64,000 bases of DNA from contig DLCK01000051.1 of NCBI GenBank assembly GCA_002480565.1, positions 1-64,000 of the forward strand, written 5' to 3'. Below, one piece after another: positions 53,553 through 62,774 of this stretch (positions are counted from its first letter, which is position 1; every line of letters starts with the position of its first letter). Under the pieces are notes generated by a model. That model was not told where the DNA came from and searched no databases. It worked only from the letters and a program-made list of their open reading frames with translations. Source of the DNA: Phycisphaerales bacterium UBA7800 (GTDB lineage: Bacteria > Planctomycetota > Phycisphaerae > Phycisphaerales > Phycisphaeraceae). Position numbers and translations under genes: made by a program.

Positions 53553-53951
53553 ATGAAAAATTGGCAGATGCTCGGATTGTTTTTAATTGCAGTGATGTTC
53601 GTTGGTGCAACATTCATAGGTAACCGCGGACACCGTTATGAGTATGCGACTTTGGAATTATCCACTGCGATTCAGTCACATGCGGTCAATACCCGTTTTG
53701 ATTATGACATGCGTTGGCGGGACTCACTTCAGACGGTTGAAGCATCGCAGACAAGTCGGGATTGGACGATGGTGCCGATCAGCTTTTTCAGGAAGTTGAA
53801 TTTACCGACTGCCTCAAGCGATCAGACCCAAAAGCTCGAACGCTTCCTCAGTGCATTGGGGTCAGAAGGTTGGCAAATTCACACGGTCCAATACGGCACC
53901 GATGGCGAAAAGCGTATCACCAGTTATCTGATGATGCGACAGATACAGTGA
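53553..53951 (+). CDS. Small membrane-anchored protein
   Basis: A 132-residue protein with one N-terminal hydrophobic segment (about 5-22) and an extracytoplasmic domain. The end, LGSEGWQIHTVQYGTDGEKRITSYLMMR, is like the small DUF4177-type fold (E-G-W-x-h-x-x-h, then a charged turn and a hydrophobic strand). AGGGAAAAG before ATG 53553 sets the start; the ORF upstream to 53520 is not needed. It lies between the giant gene and a convergent ion channel. Function unknown. Confidence 0.65.
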   Translation: MKNWQMLGLFLIAVMFVGATFIGNRGHRYEYATLELSTAIQSHAVNTRFDYDMRWRDSLQTVEASQTSRDWTMVPISFFRKLNLPTASSDQTQKLERFLSALGSEGWQIHTVQYGTDGEKRITSYLMMRQIQ

Positions 53952-53968
53952 GAGTCACTTAAAGTCAA

Positions 53969-54703
53969 TCAATCTTCACAGCCTTTAAGATCATCGGCTT
54001 TTTGATTTTCCAGCTCGCGTGCACGGGTCAATGCAGATGCGACAATCCCTGTTGCGGATGATATGACTCCCAAGCTGATAAATAGCATAACTGCGGTGAA
54101 GATCTTTCCACCCACAGTGATTGGAAAGACATCGCCATATCCAACGGTGGTCATCGTTGCGACTGCCCACCACATTGCATGGAATACTGATCCGAAAATT
54201 TCGGGTTGTGCTTGGGATTCAAAGTGGTAAATACCGAATGATGCCAGGTAAATCAAAATGGCGGTCATGCTAAAAAACAGAATGACTTCTTCCTTTGCCA
54301 GATTTAGTGCTGTTTTAAAGCGTCGAACAGCTGCGCTGTAGCGTGCGAGTTTGAATAATCTGAACAGGCGAATCATGCGAAACGCGCGAATGGAACGTAA
54401 GTCAATGCCCGTTCCAATATAGAAGGGGAGAATGGCTGCAAGATCGATGATGCCAAAGAAGCTTAGCATGTACCTGCTTTTTTTCGTTGCAACAAAGACA
54501 CGCAGTAGATATTCACCTGTAAAGACTATGACGCTGGCAATTTCGCATCGATATAGCCATTGCCGTGTTTCTTGAGAAAGATCATGGATCGTTTCAATTG
54601 AAAAAGTAATCAGCGAGAACACAATCATCATTTGAATGCAGGTGTCGAAAAATTTACCTGCTTGGGTATCGGTCGATTCGACGACTTCTTTGAGTGTTGG
54701 CAT
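53969..54703 (-). CDS. Voltage-gated potassium channel-like protein
   Basis: A 244-residue six-span cation channel. S1-S3 segments are followed by an S4 voltage sensor with regularly spaced arginines (RSIRAFRMIRLFRLFKLAR, about 103-121), the pore helix and the K+ selectivity filter TMTTVGYGD (184-191), and S6. It has the size of bacterial Kv-type channels such as KvAP. ATG 54703 gives a sensible N-terminus (MPTLKEVVES); the frame continues upstream to 54823, but that part crosses a terminator hairpin and the tRNA fragment, so it is not coding. It lies just downstream of the tRNA-type terminator. Confidence 0.92.
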   Translation of the reverse strand: MPTLKEVVESTDTQAGKFFDTCIQMMIVFSLITFSIETIHDLSQETRQWLYRCEIASVIVFTGEYLLRVFVATKKSRYMLSFFGIIDLAAILPFYIGTGIDLRSIRAFRMIRLFRLFKLARYSAAVRRFKTALNLAKEEVILFFSMTAILIYLASFGIYHFESQAQPEIFGSVFHAMWWAVATMTTVGYGDVFPITVGGKIFTAVMLFISLGVISSATGIVASALTRARELENQKADDLKGCED

Positions 54704-54730
54704 GTTTAAAATCCCCAAATTTGGATATAA

Positions 54731-54766
54731 AAAAAGCCTCAACAGTCGAAACTGCTGAGGCTTTTT
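54731..54766 (-). terminator. tRNA-type terminator hairpin beside the att-like site
   Basis: A 16-bp stem with one mismatch and, on the minus strand, a TTCG tetraloop followed by a run of seven T. It stands four bases downstream of the tRNA 3'-end fragment, where the terminator of the original tRNA gene would be. Confidence 0.88.
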
Positions 54767-54959
54767 GAAGTGGGCGATACAGGGCTCGAACAACCCCGCT
54801 AAAACCCCTGAAAAACCGCACATTCAGGATGCAGGCGCAGCAAAAAGCGCAGCAGTTACCGACCAAGCCGGCTTTGCTGATGCGATCCAGGCGATCATGA
54901 CTTTGCCTTTGAGTGATACGGAGAAAGCCGATGCGGTTAGACGGCTGTTACAAACCTGA
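54765..54959 (+). pseudogene. Small ORF across the att-like site, possible remnant of an integrase C-terminus
   Basis: A 64-residue frame starting at TTG 54765 that runs through the tRNA fragment (KWAIQGSNN) and then encodes an acidic helical segment, AGFADAIQAIMTLPLSDTEKADAVRRLL. In planctomycetes I recall phage-type integrases whose C-terminus runs into a tRNA end in this way, so it may be the last bit of an integrase gene left at the junction. This is recall and inference; the piece has no domain of its own and no ribosome-binding site. Confidence 0.35.
54771..54791 (-). other. tRNA 3'-end fragment, candidate attachment site
   Basis: Read on the minus strand, GTTCGAGCCCTGTATCGCCCA, 21 bases, contains a T loop (TTCGAGC), a 3' T-stem strand (CCTGT), a 3' acceptor strand (ATCGCCC) and a discriminator A. 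The bases before it cannot form the partner strands (GGTTG instead of ACAGG), and no D or anticodon arm precedes it, so it is not a working tRNA. A complete tRNA would begin GGGCGAT. The fragment with its terminator fits an att site left by integration at a tRNA 3' end. Confidence 0.75.
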
Positions 54960-55282
54960 TCTAATTTGCCAGCCTCTGCCGACTGAACTTCAATAAATGA
55001 TGATTGAAACCTGAAAGGACAATCCCATGCAGTCTGACAATTCATTACCTCCATGCGTGTCCTCCGATGCAGTAGATGACGCAGTAACGGGTAGAGAAAC
55101 AGGGAGTCACCTTGAGAATACCGGACGGGGGGGGAGGGGGAAACTGCCGAGTCATCTAATGTTCAATATGCCCACGCGAATTTCCCGAAAAAAATTGATT
55201 GTGGTAAAATCGACTCCGATGGCATGTCCCAATCTTCAAATCGGTATATTGGCATCCCATTGGCTGTAATCAGCTATCCTGA
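54960..55282. other. Degraded sequence inside the putative island edge, with G-run
   Basis: No intact gene. The frame at 55027-55269 (80 residues, Ser/Asp-rich start) has a ribosome-binding site-like GAAAGGA but no family resemblance. A run of eight G, an A and five G lies at 55127-55140. Open frames shift between 55143 and 55320, which looks like decay of the beginning of the HTH gene that follows. Confidence 0.4.
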
Positions 55283-55576
55283 TGGAACCACTCGCCAGCC
55301 CCATTTATTTTACATCAGGATAAGGTCGCCGCATTCTTCCGACTATATGACAGCAAAACCAAGTTTTCTGAAAAAACAGTTCAGCGATATCAAAAAATGG
55401 GCTTGCAGACAGTTCGCGTTGGCCGGCGTGTCTGGTTTCGCCAGGATGATGTGCCGCGTTTTCTTGATGAACAGCAAGAGAGGCTGAAAATTGGTTATTA
55501 CAATTCCCAATCTTCATGCCTTACCGGCAGAGTATTGAGTTTTTCCTGGAATTGCTTCCAGTTCGGCATGAAATGA
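55283..55576 (+). pseudogene. Broken excisionase-like HTH gene
   Basis: In the frame that includes base 55316 the sequence encodes FSEKTVQRYQKMGLQTVRV, then GRRVWFRQDDVPRFLDEQQ. This is the pattern of a MerR/excisionase-type winged helix-turn-helix (HTH_17). No ATG, GTG or TTG exists between the preceding in-frame stop (55280-55282) and the HTH, and the open frames before it lie in other registers, so the gene is frameshifted or truncated. Its tail overlaps the metallopeptidase gene in antisense. Such small HTH genes usually sit beside integrases. Confidence 0.55.
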
Positions 55577-56217
55577 TCCATCAATGCTTTGAACCGCTTG
55601 TTGTGCGATGGTTCAAGCAGATGAACCATTTCATGGACAACGACATACTCCAGACATTCCGGAGGTTTCTTGGCAAGATCTGTGTTCAGACGGATGCTGT
55701 GCCTTGTAGGTGTGCAACTACCCCAGCGGGTCTTCATACGGCGAACATAAAACCGTTTGACTTTTACCTTCATCAACGGCTCCCACTTGGCAATCAGTCC
55801 TGGTAAAGCCTGTTTGACCAAGTCTCGATACCAAGCATCGGCAATGGCTCTGCGTTTAGCTATATTTGTCCCCGGACGAACCTTCAGCACCATCCGACTG
55901 TGTGACAATTCAACACAAGCAGCTTGATACGACTCAACACATTCCAGCAGATACCGCTTGCCCCAAACAAAATGGCTTTCACGATCCAGAAACTCTCTGG
56001 GAGATTCACGCGGTTGGTCCTGTATCCGCTTCTGCTGCTTCTTGATCCAGGCCAATTTGGAGATGGCAAAAATTCGAACGCGTTCCAGACTCATACGTGC
56101 TGGTGCAGCGATCCGCACTCGGCCAGCAGGTGGATAGACGCTCAGGTGGATGTTCTTGATCTTCTTGAACACCACGTCTGCTTCAATGTCACCAAGTTGC
56201 AATCGCGTGGTCATCAA
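55498..56217 (-). CDS. YgjP/SprT-type zinc metallopeptidase
   Basis: A 239-residue DUF45 (YgjP-like) protein. The metal site is HEMVHLLEPSHNKRF, with His195, Glu196, His199 and a third ligand at His205, and the upstream RRMKTRWGSC segment is a family hallmark. Members are often found in or beside type I restriction operons, where their role is not settled. Its ATG overlaps the stop of hsdR by four bases (ATGA), so it is the last cistron of the operon. A second ATG follows at once. Confidence 0.9.
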   Translation of the reverse strand: MMTTRLQLGDIEADVVFKKIKNIHLSVYPPAGRVRIAAPARMSLERVRIFAISKLAWIKKQQKRIQDQPRESPREFLDRESHFVWGKRYLLECVESYQAACVELSHSRMVLKVRPGTNIAKRRAIADAWYRDLVKQALPGLIAKWEPLMKVKVKRFYVRRMKTRWGSCTPTRHSIRLNTDLAKKPPECLEYVVVHEMVHLLEPSHNKRFKALMDHFMPNWKQFQEKLNTLPVRHEDWEL

Positions 56218-59200
56218 TATTCTTTCTGGGCTTTGACGATCGTAAAAATACGCTCAACCTCGTCTACATCCCCCAGAATCTCATAGAGGACCTGTTTGAC
56301 GCCCTTCTCTTTGGGGCCGCCATTGTCCCGCCAATTGTCCAGTTTGGCGTCACGGATTGCTTTGTCAATCTGCAACGCCAATGCAGTGTCTTTATCCAAG
56401 TTGTCATACAGAGCCTGCTTGGCGTGAGTGTCCAGTTCCTTGGGGGTATCGTCTGACTTGCCAGCTTGAACCTTCTTGGCAAGCTCTGCCATCTGCTTGA
56501 GATACTCAGCATACTCAATGGCCTTGGCCTTACGGTTGGCAATAATCTCATCTAGCAATACCGACATCTTCTCGAAATAGGCAGGGTTGTTCAGATGTTC
56601 CTTGATGATCTTCTTGCGAACATTGTTTTCAATCGTCTCAGCGACAGCACTATCATTCTTTAAATTGCTAAGTTGGCTGGCAATGGCTTCGCCGATCCCG
56701 CTCTTGACGATCAGTTCCAGTAACCCCAGATTATCAAAGTTGGAAATCTTTTTGGGATCAGATGCCTCAATGTAAGTATCAATCAGATGCCGCATGTCCG
56801 CTTCATACGCTTTGAGGTTCAATGTCTCACCACTGGCTTGGCGGATAATCTCACGAACTTTCAGGTAATGATCAATTTCCTGCTTGATCTCTTTGACATC
56901 ATCACTGCTATAGCCGGCAGGTTCCATCTCATCGGAGATGTTGGCATAGGCGCGCAGCAGGTTGGCGGTTGCCTTGTAATACTCCACACGTTGCGTTTCA
57001 TGTTCCTGCAGGTCAGATTCCACTTCCGAATTGCCACAGAAATAGTGAATGTAATCCAGATCGTCCTTGGGCGGTTCCACATGCTCGCACAACAGGGCCA
57101 AGGTCTCGATGGCATTGTCCAGCTGTTCCTTGCCCTTGGCCAAACGATCCTGCATCATCACTTCCGGCTTGGCTCCAGGTGCTGAATCATCCAACTCAGA
57201 GGTGTAAACTGCGATAGCTTTTTCAACTTTTTTGAACAGGTCTTTGTAGTCCACAATAAACCCAAATTGTTTGTCTTCACCATCAAGGCGATTGGTTCGA
57301 CAAATGGCCTGAAACAGACCGTGGTCCTGCATGGATTTGTCAATGTAGAGATAGGTACAAGGTGATGCAGAAAATCCTGTCAAGAGTTTGTCCACGACGA
57401 TCAACAGCTTCATATTGACCGGTTCTTTGATGAATATTTCCTTGACCTTCTCTTCGTAGGTCTCGGTTTTACTCATGTTGGGATTGGCGGTCACTTTTTT
57501 AAGTAGCTTGGTATAAGTGTTGTAAATGAACTGCCTGTCAGATTCGTTGTTGCTTCCCGTATCTTCCTTGGACACATCCGTTGCCATGGGGTTGTATGAC
57601 GTGACAATGCCGCATCTACCTTTGAGCTCATTGGCCATAAAGAGTTCGTAATACTTACAGGCTTCATAGATACTTGATGCCACGAGCATGGCATTGCCGC
57701 GACCACTGCTAAGCCGCGGCTTGACGTTAAAGTCAAAGAGAATGTCATCAACCACCTTTTGCATGCGTGATCTGGAACTGAGCACGTTCTGCATTGTGCC
57801 CCACTTCTTTTTCAGTTCATCTTTTTGCCAGTCGTTGAGTCCCTTGGTTTTTGCGTCGAACCACGCATCAATCTTTTCTTCCGATCCAAGCTTCTGATCA
57901 ATATCACGGGCTTCATAGACCAAGTCCAATACCACTTCATCTTCGACTGCTTCACTGTACTTATAAGTGTGGATGTATTGGCCAAATGTCTCTAGGCTGG
58001 TTCGCTTGTCCTTTTTAAGCAATGGTGTACCGGTAAAGCCAATGAACGTTGCTTGGGGCATCATGGCTTTCATCACTCGATGTAACTTGCCACTTTGGGT
58101 TCGGTGACATTCATCCACAAACACAAAGACATCCCCGACAGTTTGGCTGGGGTTTGCTTCAATGTCTTTGATAAATTGATCGAAATTGTCAACTTTTTTA
58201 TTACCGAACTTGTGGACCAGCGAACAGAGTAAGCGTGGAGTGGGTTGGCTTAACTGCGTGATTAAATCTCGACCGCTACTGGTCTGGTAAATTTCCTTTT
58301 CCCCTGCATCCATGAACACGCCTTTAATCTGGCCGTCCAATTCACTTCTATCGGTAATGATGACCACACGGGCTTTGGGCTTGTTTTCAAGAATCCATTT
58401 GGCCAAAAGAACCATGACGATGCTCTTGCCGCTCCCCTGCGTATGCCAGATGATCCCGCTTTTATGTTCATTAACATGTTGCTGTGCTGCTTTTATTCCA
58501 AAGTATTGGTGCACGCGCGGAAGCTTTTTAACCCCGCTATCAAAAAGCACAAAGTCATGCATCAACTCAATGAGCCGCTCTTTACGGCACATTTTCTTCA
58601 GGTACTTATCCAATTTGTACCCGCTATTATCCTGCACATCTTCTTTCCAGGTCAGGTAATACTTGGCTGGGGTGCCTGTTGTGGCATATTGCAGGCCAGC
58701 TGAATCATTGCCCGCTAAGCATAATTGGATGGTACTGAAAAACCATTCATTGAACATTGGCTTCTGATTGGAACACAGTTGATGAATCCCTTCACTGACA
58801 TCGTGGCGGCTGTTCTTGAGTTCCAGCACTGTTATTGCGATGCCATTAACATACAGCACGATATCCGGGCGTCGTTCGTTGGTACCTTTGAGCGTTACTT
58901 CCTGGGCAATTGCGAAATGGTTTTTCTCCGGCTCATTCCAATTGATCACCTGTACCGTTTCGGCATTTTTCTCGGCATCGGTTTTTACTGTCACGCCATA
59001 CCGCAATAGGTTGTACACCACCAGATTATTGCCATAGAGTCCCCGACTATGATTGTCCGCCTCGGTTCGCAGAACATGGATGGTTTTACTGATCTGAGTC
59101 TGATCGAATCCCGCTTCAAGCAGGTAAGCCGTCAGTAAGGGTTCATCAATATTGGTATTGTTCGGCCGATCGGTCCAGTCCCCCAGATAGTCATAGCCCA

Positions 59201-59267
59201 GTTCATCACAGAATAATTGGATGACACGGTTCTGAGTGGCTTTTTCGGGTTTGTTGATGTTGTTCAA
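56214..59267 (-). CDS. hsdR: Type I restriction enzyme, R subunit
   Basis: The motor and nuclease subunit, 1017 residues, which translocates and cuts unmethylated DNA. The N-terminal PD-(D/E)xK nuclease reads RRPDIVLYVNGIAITVLELK (about 133-151). The superfamily 2 helicase has Walker A TQGSGKS (276-282), DECH (385-388), FTGTP, and motif VI in FQAICRTNR; the C-terminus is helical and contacts HsdM. It overlaps the DUF262/DUF1524 gene upstream and the metallopeptidase downstream by four bases each. The M subunit must be encoded beyond the right edge of the window. Confidence 0.96.
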   Translation of the reverse strand: MNNINKPEKATQNRVIQLFCDELGYDYLGDWTDRPNNTNIDEPLLTAYLLEAGFDQTQISKTIHVLRTEADNHSRGLYGNNLVVYNLLRYGVTVKTDAEKNAETVQVINWNEPEKNHFAIAQEVTLKGTNERRPDIVLYVNGIAITVLELKNSRHDVSEGIHQLCSNQKPMFNEWFFSTIQLCLAGNDSAGLQYATTGTPAKYYLTWKEDVQDNSGYKLDKYLKKMCRKERLIELMHDFVLFDSGVKKLPRVHQYFGIKAAQQHVNEHKSGIIWHTQGSGKSIVMVLLAKWILENKPKARVVIITDRSELDGQIKGVFMDAGEKEIYQTSSGRDLITQLSQPTPRLLCSLVHKFGNKKVDNFDQFIKDIEANPSQTVGDVFVFVDECHRTQSGKLHRVMKAMMPQATFIGFTGTPLLKKDKRTSLETFGQYIHTYKYSEAVEDEVVLDLVYEARDIDQKLGSEEKIDAWFDAKTKGLNDWQKDELKKKWGTMQNVLSSRSRMQKVVDDILFDFNVKPRLSSGRGNAMLVASSIYEACKYYELFMANELKGRCGIVTSYNPMATDVSKEDTGSNNESDRQFIYNTYTKLLKKVTANPNMSKTETYEEKVKEIFIKEPVNMKLLIVVDKLLTGFSASPCTYLYIDKSMQDHGLFQAICRTNRLDGEDKQFGFIVDYKDLFKKVEKAIAVYTSELDDSAPGAKPEVMMQDRLAKGKEQLDNAIETLALLCEHVEPPKDDLDYIHYFCGNSEVESDLQEHETQRVEYYKATANLLRAYANISDEMEPAGYSSDDVKEIKQEIDHYLKVREIIRQASGETLNLKAYEADMRHLIDTYIEASDPKKISNFDNLGLLELIVKSGIGEAIASQLSNLKNDSAVAETIENNVRKKIIKEHLNNPAYFEKMSVLLDEIIANRKAKAIEYAEYLKQMAELAKKVQAGKSDDTPKELDTHAKQALYDNLDKDTALALQIDKAIRDAKLDNWRDNGGPKEKGVKQVLYEILGDVDEVERIFTIVKAQKEY

Positions 59268-61291
59268 TTTGCTTCCCCTAAAAAATCTTTCTCACAATAT
59301 TCTGTGAACAGCTTGATCATGTCACCTTCGTGTTCTTCAACTTGCTTGTCTCCCCATTCTTTGTGTTCGAAGTAGACCAATGCCAACTTGAGCGAGTCCA
59401 GTTTATTCTGATTAGCATGATTAAACTTTTCCTGCTTTACTGAGAACGGATTGTTGCTCATCTGCGAATTGATTGATCTTGCAACCAATGCCAGATTTCC
59501 AATTCGGTTGATGTCTGTAACCGTATTCTCTTCGTATTCTGTTTCATCAGGTTTTTGCGGGCTGATGTGTTCTACGGAGTTTTTGGCTGTAAAACGAAAA
59601 CTTTTCCATTTTGACTGATACTTCTGGTTTACTGTATTTTGTTTAAGACACCAAAGGACATACTCAAGTTTATAAAACCAATAATGGGGGAATTCGACGC
59701 CTTTACTTGATTCTAAAATGCTCAAATTCATTTCAACCACTCTCGTGGGTTCATCTATGTACTTTCTTGTTCTCTCCGCCAAGGGTGAATGATCAGTCGA
59801 ACAAAACAACTGATTATCAAGGTGCTTCAAATAGCGCTTATATGTCACACACTTGCCATCGTGTTTATGGATGTAATTCAACAATGGCGTTAGCCAATAG
59901 TGTGTTGTGATCTGCTGAGAGTGATACAGCATGCTTTGTAACAACGAGAAGCCATCATTGTTTTTAACGACTGTAGAAACGCTATCACGAGTGAAATATT
60001 TGTCTTCATTGGGTTTTATAGGCTTGCGGATCAAGTGCAACGCTTCGTCTTTTGATAACGACACCCACTTGATGATATGCTTGTCAAAACAGTATCTGAT
60101 TTCCCATAACAGCTTAATAAACGTCTGGACATCGTCACGTTTCTGTGTTGATGGTTTGATCAAGTGCTCCGTAAACAGATTGATTAATTCACGGTCAAGA
60201 ATCCGCGGGATATCTTGCTTTCCTCGATCAGCCAACCAGATTCTTAGTGTGTGCTGCAGAAGCATTGAGAAGCTGATAATACTGCGGACGGGATACGCAT
60301 CATCTTCGTCCTCAGTTTCATCGTCTTTGATATTGTCAGACTTCGACTCACCTTTTCGATCAGGTTCTTGCGCAAGAATCTGGCTCAAAGATTTGCCATC
60401 GATGGTTTCCTCCATCTCAAGAAGATGCTCCAATTCTTGAATGACGGCATCAGCATTACCAAGCGATTCACGCTGAAGTTGCCCTGTTTTTCTCAAGTAC
60501 ATCTGCGCGATATTCAGCTTGTTTTTCCCAGTGGCATTTCGGATATTTTTTTCAACATAAGCTGACATGTTAGAGCAGGCATCCCATAGTGTGGCTAGAC
60601 ACTTTCGGGTTGTACGATCATCTTCACCATTGAAAAAACCAAGTAGTTTGGCTTTGAGAATTTCGTGATGTTGCAATTGGACACCACGATTGTTGATCAC
60701 TTCAAAGAGCTTGTTTAGGTCAGTACCAGTTGGCACTTTTGTGAAGACAAAATTGACTTTCTTAAACAAGAACTCGGTTAGTGAATCCCATTGCTCATCT
60801 TTCAACTTCAAACTCTTGGCACCAGTGATAAACGAACTTATGATTTCTCTGGCGTTATGAAGATTCTGACTTTCAACTTCCCCATCCTGTTTGCCATGCA
60901 GCACGGCCTGAAAATATTCATTGACATTATCTCGGATCGTAAATGTAATTCGTGGCTTGATAACATCTCCATCAGAGAACGATGCGAATGTTTTCAAGAC
61001 TTTTGCCCATTCCAGACACATCATCCAGAGTGTGGTAAAACGTTGCTGTCCATCAATCAGATCATAGGAAACCGAATTATTGTTGCTGGACTGAGCAACC
61101 ACCAAGACACCACCGATGTAATAGTTGCTCTTCCCACTCACCCATGCATCAAATATGTCTTCGAGAAAGGTACGAAGCTGTTCTTCCTGCCATACGTACA
61201 AGCGTTGGTAGATCGGCACATTAAAGCGTGCTTTTTCCTCAACGATTTTTTCCAATGTCATCAACTTGGATTGAATCTGATCAATGTCCAT
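59264..61291 (-). CDS. DUF262-DUF1524 protein (GmrSD-like)
   Basis: A 675-residue protein. The N-terminal DUF262 domain carries VPIYQRLYVW and the ParB-like nucleotide-binding motif IDGQQRFTT (79-87). The C-terminal DUF1524 domain carries the HNH-like VEHISPQKPDE (about 580) with the N-R-I-G-N-L and SNNPFSVKQEKF segments. This is the arrangement of fused GmrS-GmrD, modification-dependent type IV restriction enzymes. I start at ATG 61291 because of the AAGGGG upstream; the ORF extends to 61324. It overlaps hsdR by four bases and the first DUF262 gene by eleven. Confidence 0.9.
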   Translation of the reverse strand: MDIDQIQSKLMTLEKIVEEKARFNVPIYQRLYVWQEEQLRTFLEDIFDAWVSGKSNYYIGGVLVVAQSSNNNSVSYDLIDGQQRFTTLWMMCLEWAKVLKTFASFSDGDVIKPRITFTIRDNVNEYFQAVLHGKQDGEVESQNLHNAREIISSFITGAKSLKLKDEQWDSLTEFLFKKVNFVFTKVPTGTDLNKLFEVINNRGVQLQHHEILKAKLLGFFNGEDDRTTRKCLATLWDACSNMSAYVEKNIRNATGKNKLNIAQMYLRKTGQLQRESLGNADAVIQELEHLLEMEETIDGKSLSQILAQEPDRKGESKSDNIKDDETEDEDDAYPVRSIISFSMLLQHTLRIWLADRGKQDIPRILDRELINLFTEHLIKPSTQKRDDVQTFIKLLWEIRYCFDKHIIKWVSLSKDEALHLIRKPIKPNEDKYFTRDSVSTVVKNNDGFSLLQSMLYHSQQITTHYWLTPLLNYIHKHDGKCVTYKRYLKHLDNQLFCSTDHSPLAERTRKYIDEPTRVVEMNLSILESSKGVEFPHYWFYKLEYVLWCLKQNTVNQKYQSKWKSFRFTAKNSVEHISPQKPDETEYEENTVTDINRIGNLALVARSINSQMSNNPFSVKQEKFNHANQNKLDSLKLALVYFEHKEWGDKQVEEHEGDMIKLFTEYCEKDFLGEAN

Positions 61292-62774
61292 TGAGTGCCC
61301 CTTCGATCCATTTCGCCTTGTCAATCAATGACTGGTCGTGTTTGCGGTAATATTTCTGGATCAAATTGCAATACCGCATTCTGACGGGGTTAAGAGTCTG
61401 GTAGTTAGCTTCACGATAAACTGCCTGGGAATAAGTATCTTTTTTGAGAAATGCAAGTATTTCATCAGGAGTGAATGCACCTGCAATAACATCCAACAGA
61501 TTACGAGGGGGTTTCTTCAGATAATTGACGGGAGCTTGCCTGGCAAGGCGGAATTTTTCCAATCTGATAGCCCCAAGGCCATAATCCAGCCAAAGGGCAA
61601 AATCCAGCAATTTATGCGTGCCAAATTTGTCATAGTACATTACTGATGCCAATACAAACAATTCAAGCAAATACTCAGATATATCACCATAGACAAGGCA
61701 AAAGAACTTCTGAAAATCACGAATCGTCTCATCAGTCGCTTGCTCATCCAACAAGCAATGCGTTAACTGGGCATACTTGTCTGCATAGAGGAAAAAGCCA
61801 ACCCCCTTGGAAATGGGTTGGCGAATGGCGAACGGCAATTCTGCAGCATTCTGATTCCAACGCAATGCCTTGGTCCTCAACTCGTAACCATCCCCGGGCT
61901 GCAAGGTCAATTGCTCTGCCAACTGATTACATCGCGAAGGATAAATCGCAATCGACTGAGCGGCTTGAGGCGTGATCGCATTTTTTTCAAATTCATCAAG
62001 GATCGCCTGATCGTTGCCATCGGGATTAAACCCATTGCCTGCCCAACAGCGGGAACGCCAGAGAATATTCTCAAACAAGTACGGTGCAAAGTCATTCGAC
62101 TGCCCAGACGATCCGAAACCATTTTGCAGTCGCTCCCATCGCTGAGCACAATCACGTTGCAGCGGTTCAGGATTCTCTATTTGAATCGCGCGAAGATGAT
62201 AAGCCTTGAGCAGGTCGGTTGGGTTCAGTGGTACGCCACGATTGTTTTGCGTATCAAAGAAAGTAAATGCCATATCTTCGGTTGGCACTTTGATAATGGT
62301 AAAACTCACATGATCAAAAAGACTTCCACATTGACTGCTTGATTCAATTGCCTCAATGCGTTGGAGTTGGTCACGAAGGTTCTGCCTTGCCCGATGAATG
62401 TTGTTAACAGAGATTTGTGAGGTGTATTTTAAATCCTGATTGGCAGGCAATGCCTCCTTGAGCATGTGATAGAGAATCGAGAGCGTCGTTAATCGTTGCT
62501 GTCCATCAATGATGTATGATTTTCGCGTTTGATGGTCTTGATGAATCAGCAGTGCCCCCATGTAATATTCACCTGGCATATCGGGATCAGTTGCGGTGGT
62601 GAAATGTTCATGCAGGTCATCAACCAGTTGCAAGACTTTGCTGTCGTCCCATACATAAGGTCGTTGGTAGACATCCAAAGCCAGTGGATAGTCTCCTGCA
62701 TCAGCAAACAATTCACAGAACGTTTGCTTTTGGACATCAACCTTAAAATTGTCTTTATTGTTCCCCAGAATCAT
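61281..62774 (-). CDS. DUF262 protein without HNH domain
   Basis: A 497-residue protein with an N-terminal DUF262 domain: LDVYQRPYVWDD and IIDGQQRLTT (88-97), then DTQNNRGVPLNPTDLLKAYHL, which matches the family's FExLNxRGxxLxxxDLLK segment. The C-terminal half is helical and shows no DUF1524 HNH motif. It may supply nucleotide sensing or binding for the larger DUF262-DUF1524 protein encoded next. Its ATG overlaps the stop of hsdS by four bases and its end overlaps the next gene by eleven. Confidence 0.9.
   Translation of the reverse strand: MILGNNKDNFKVDVQKQTFCELFADAGDYPLALDVYQRPYVWDDSKVLQLVDDLHEHFTTATDPDMPGEYYMGALLIHQDHQTRKSYIIDGQQRLTTLSILYHMLKEALPANQDLKYTSQISVNNIHRARQNLRDQLQRIEAIESSSQCGSLFDHVSFTIIKVPTEDMAFTFFDTQNNRGVPLNPTDLLKAYHLRAIQIENPEPLQRDCAQRWERLQNGFGSSGQSNDFAPYLFENILWRSRCWAGNGFNPDGNDQAILDEFEKNAITPQAAQSIAIYPSRCNQLAEQLTLQPGDGYELRTKALRWNQNAAELPFAIRQPISKGVGFFLYADKYAQLTHCLLDEQATDETIRDFQKFFCLVYGDISEYLLELFVLASVMYYDKFGTHKLLDFALWLDYGLGAIRLEKFRLARQAPVNYLKKPPRNLLDVIAGAFTPDEILAFLKKDTYSQAVYREANYQTLNPVRMRYCNLIQKYYRKHDQSLIDKAKWIEGALNGH

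Noticed and set aside
54704..54823. N-terminal extension of the ion channel
   Set aside because: It would translate through a perfect terminator hairpin and the tRNA fragment.
54771..54870. Complete tRNA gene on the minus strand
   Set aside because: Only the part from the T loop to the discriminator is present; D arm, anticodon arm and the 5' strands of the T and acceptor stems are missing.
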